Below, piece by piece: positions 5,981-6,742 of a DNA stretch of 6,742 bases. Under the pieces are notes generated by a model that saw nothing but the letters and a program-made list of their open reading frames with translations, was not told the origin of the DNA and made no database searches. The DNA is taken from the NCBI GenBank assembly GCA_023424275.1, contig JAFAED010000128.1, forward strand, positions 1 to 6,742, given 5' to 3'. This stretch comes from Pseudomonadota bacterium (GTDB taxonomy: Bacteria; Pseudomonadota; Alphaproteobacteria; Sphingomonadales; Sphingomonadaceae). The translations under genes were made by a program, and so were the position numbers. The stretch's first letter is position 1, and every line of letters begins with the position of its first letter.

Positions 5981-6367
5981 CTAGCGGCGCAAGCGCCGTT
6001 TGACGCGTTCCCACAAGGATGTTCGCCGGTCCGCGCCGGCATGCGCGCCGCCAAGCCGGGCGGCGGGCTGGCCTGCAAACAGGATGCCGAGCATATCCTT
6101 GGTCAACCCCTCAGGGACGGCGATCCTTGCCGAACCGGTGTCTTGCAATATCCCGTCGACGAAGACTTCGACCGTCGGGGCCTCGGCCCACAGGACAAGA
6201 TGATCCGCCCCCCATTCGACCTTGCCGGGCGTGCATCCGCCGGACGGCCTCATGGCGACGGTCGACCGCGCCGGCACGGCAACTTCTTCCGCCCATGGCT
6301 CGAGCCACAGGAACAGCGTATCCGGGCCTGGATTGCATAGGCTCCACTGATGGTCGGGGCCGGTCAT
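5981..6367 (-). CDS. Hypothetical protein of 128 residues with an internal LxLWxE repeat
   Basis: I do not recognise this family. The frame is open from an ATG at 6367, with an in-frame stop five codons upstream, so no longer start exists; the ribosome binding site is weak. There is no signal peptide or membrane helix. The protein looks like a small beta-rich domain followed by a linker and a basic tail (SLWERVKRRLRR, 117-128). Residues 16-31 and 55-70 align without gaps on D-x-L-x-L-W-x-E-x4-E-V-x-V, suggesting an internal duplication. Tryptophans and prolines are frequent (W8, W21, W25, W52, W60, W119). The final codons form a short hairpin at 5985-5998. It converges on the permease operon, and the upstream minus-strand gene has its own terminator, so it is probably transcribed alone. 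No function is proposed; it is likely real because its composition is protein-like in this frame. Confidence 0.62.
   Translation of the reverse strand: MTGPDHQWSLCNPGPDTLFLWLEPWAEEVAVPARSTVAMRPSGGCTPGKVEWGADHLVLWAEAPTVEVFVDGILQDTGSARIAVPEGLTKDMLGILFAGQPAARLGGAHAGADRRTSLWERVKRRLRR
5985..5998. other. Short GC hairpin at the 3' end of the hypothetical gene
   Basis: CGGCGC (5985-5990) and GCGCCG (5993-5998) form a compact palindrome with the two-base AA spacer (5 bp with a CAAG loop in RNA). On the plus strand it is followed by TTTG, so it could back up termination of the permease operon. It overlaps the Arg-rich last codons of the minus-strand gene and may be only a result of that coding. Confidence 0.3.
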
Positions 6368-6435
6368 TCGGTGAGCTTTTCAGATCGAGGCAATAGGCGC
6401 AACCCGTTGGCCGCGACGCGCTCGCGGCATTTCCC

Positions 6436-6469
6436 AAAAAAGAGGGCGACCGCATCGCTACGGCCGCCC
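6436..6469 (-). terminator. Intrinsic terminator of the DUF885 gene
   Basis: On the minus strand, GGGCGGCCG (6469-6461) pairs with CGGTCGCCC (6452-6444) as a 9-bp stem with one G-U pair and an 8-base loop. It is followed by TC and a run of six T (6441-6436). It lies about 25 bases past the TAA stop of the DUF885 gene. This is a textbook Rho-independent terminator. The remaining gap (6368-6435) to the hypothetical gene shows only a small 6-bp inverted repeat at 6411-6427 and no convincing promoter. Confidence 0.85.
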
Positions 6470-6493
6470 CAGTCGTCAGGATGACGGAAATTT

Positions 6494-6742
6494 TTACGGC
6501 GCGCTGACGGCCTCAGGCAGCGCAGGATTGAAGCCCGGGGGGTTCACCCCGCCGTCGGCGATGAACTGGTCGAGCCGGGCTTCGAGGACGGGCAGCGGCA
6601 CCGAACCCAGCGCGAGGATCGCATCGTGGAAATGACGCTGGTCGAACTTGTCGCCGAGCGCGGCTTCGGCCTCGGCGCGTTTGCGGCGGATCAGCATCTC
6701 TCCCAGCTTGTAAGCGAGCGCCTGTCCGGGCCAGGCGATGTA
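6494..6742 (-). CDS. DUF885 family protein (partial, C-terminal 82 residues)
   Basis: The frame is open from the right edge to a TAA at 6496-6494; only the last 82 residues are present. The visible start YIAWPGQALAYKLGE, then RRKRAEAEAALGDKFDQRHF and FHDAILALGSVPLPVLEARL, match the conserved C-terminal end of DUF885 proteins. In that family this helix-rich end follows a central HExxH-bearing, metallopeptidase-like region, which is outside the window here. Full-length members are usually near 600 residues and often carry an export signal; neither can be checked. The tail after FIADGG is proline-rich and family-variable. Function is not established for the family as I know it; a peptidase role is suspected. 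The gene has its own terminator (6436-6469), so it is unlikely to be part of the hydroxyproline unit. Confidence 0.85.
   Translation of the reverse strand, partial: YIAWPGQALAYKLGEMLIRRKRAEAEAALGDKFDQRHFHDAILALGSVPLPVLEARLDQFIADGGVNPPGFNPALPEAVSAP

Noticed and set aside
1..6742. tRNA, rRNA, CRISPR array, insertion sequence or phage features
   Set aside because: No cloverleaf-like, direct-repeat-array, transposase or integrase signal was seen by eye on either strand.

Overview
The window is GC-rich, densely coding DNA with short intergenic gaps and good GGAG-type ribosome binding sites. Codon use and gene content suggest an alphaproteobacterium, most likely a sphingomonad such as Sphingopyxis or Sphingomonas. 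That placement is an inference from style and was not tested by a search. No RNA gene, insertion sequence, CRISPR array or other mobile feature was seen.

Positions 1 to about 5950 hold a catabolic gene cluster that fits use of trans-4-hydroxy-L-proline, probably including hydroxyproline from Xaa-Pro peptides. Two divergent units share a 48-base control region. On the minus strand are an FAD-dependent D-amino-acid (D-hydroxyproline) dehydrogenase and, one base after its stop, a peptidase M24 / Xaa-Pro dipeptidase-like gene that runs off the left edge. On the plus strand are a DHDPS-family lyase (pyrroline-4-hydroxy-2-carboxylate deaminase type), a two-cysteine 4-hydroxyproline 2-epimerase, a GntR/FCD regulator and a 12-helix APC amino acid permease. 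The proposed flow is uptake by the permease and/or release by the dipeptidase, epimerisation to cis-4-hydroxy-D-proline, oxidation to the pyrroline, and deamination to 2-oxoglutarate semialdehyde. The semialdehyde dehydrogenase that would complete the route to 2-oxoglutarate is not in the window and may lie left of position 1.

The divergent control region contains a 19-bp imperfect palindrome centred on 1797. It overlaps the -10 elements of both proposed promoters, so the cluster's own GntR protein probably binds there. A 48-base leader with two mutually exclusive hairpins separates the regulator from the permease. A long perfect inverted repeat follows the permease.

The right end, from about 5981 to 6742, is on the minus strand and seems unrelated. 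It holds a 128-residue hypothetical protein with an internal sequence repeat, a clear intrinsic terminator, and the C-terminal 82 residues of a DUF885 protein. Overall this is a recognisable catabolic island. Nothing in it requires a wholly new system; the best leads are the operator, the lyase active-site substitutions, the permease leader and the repeat-bearing small protein.
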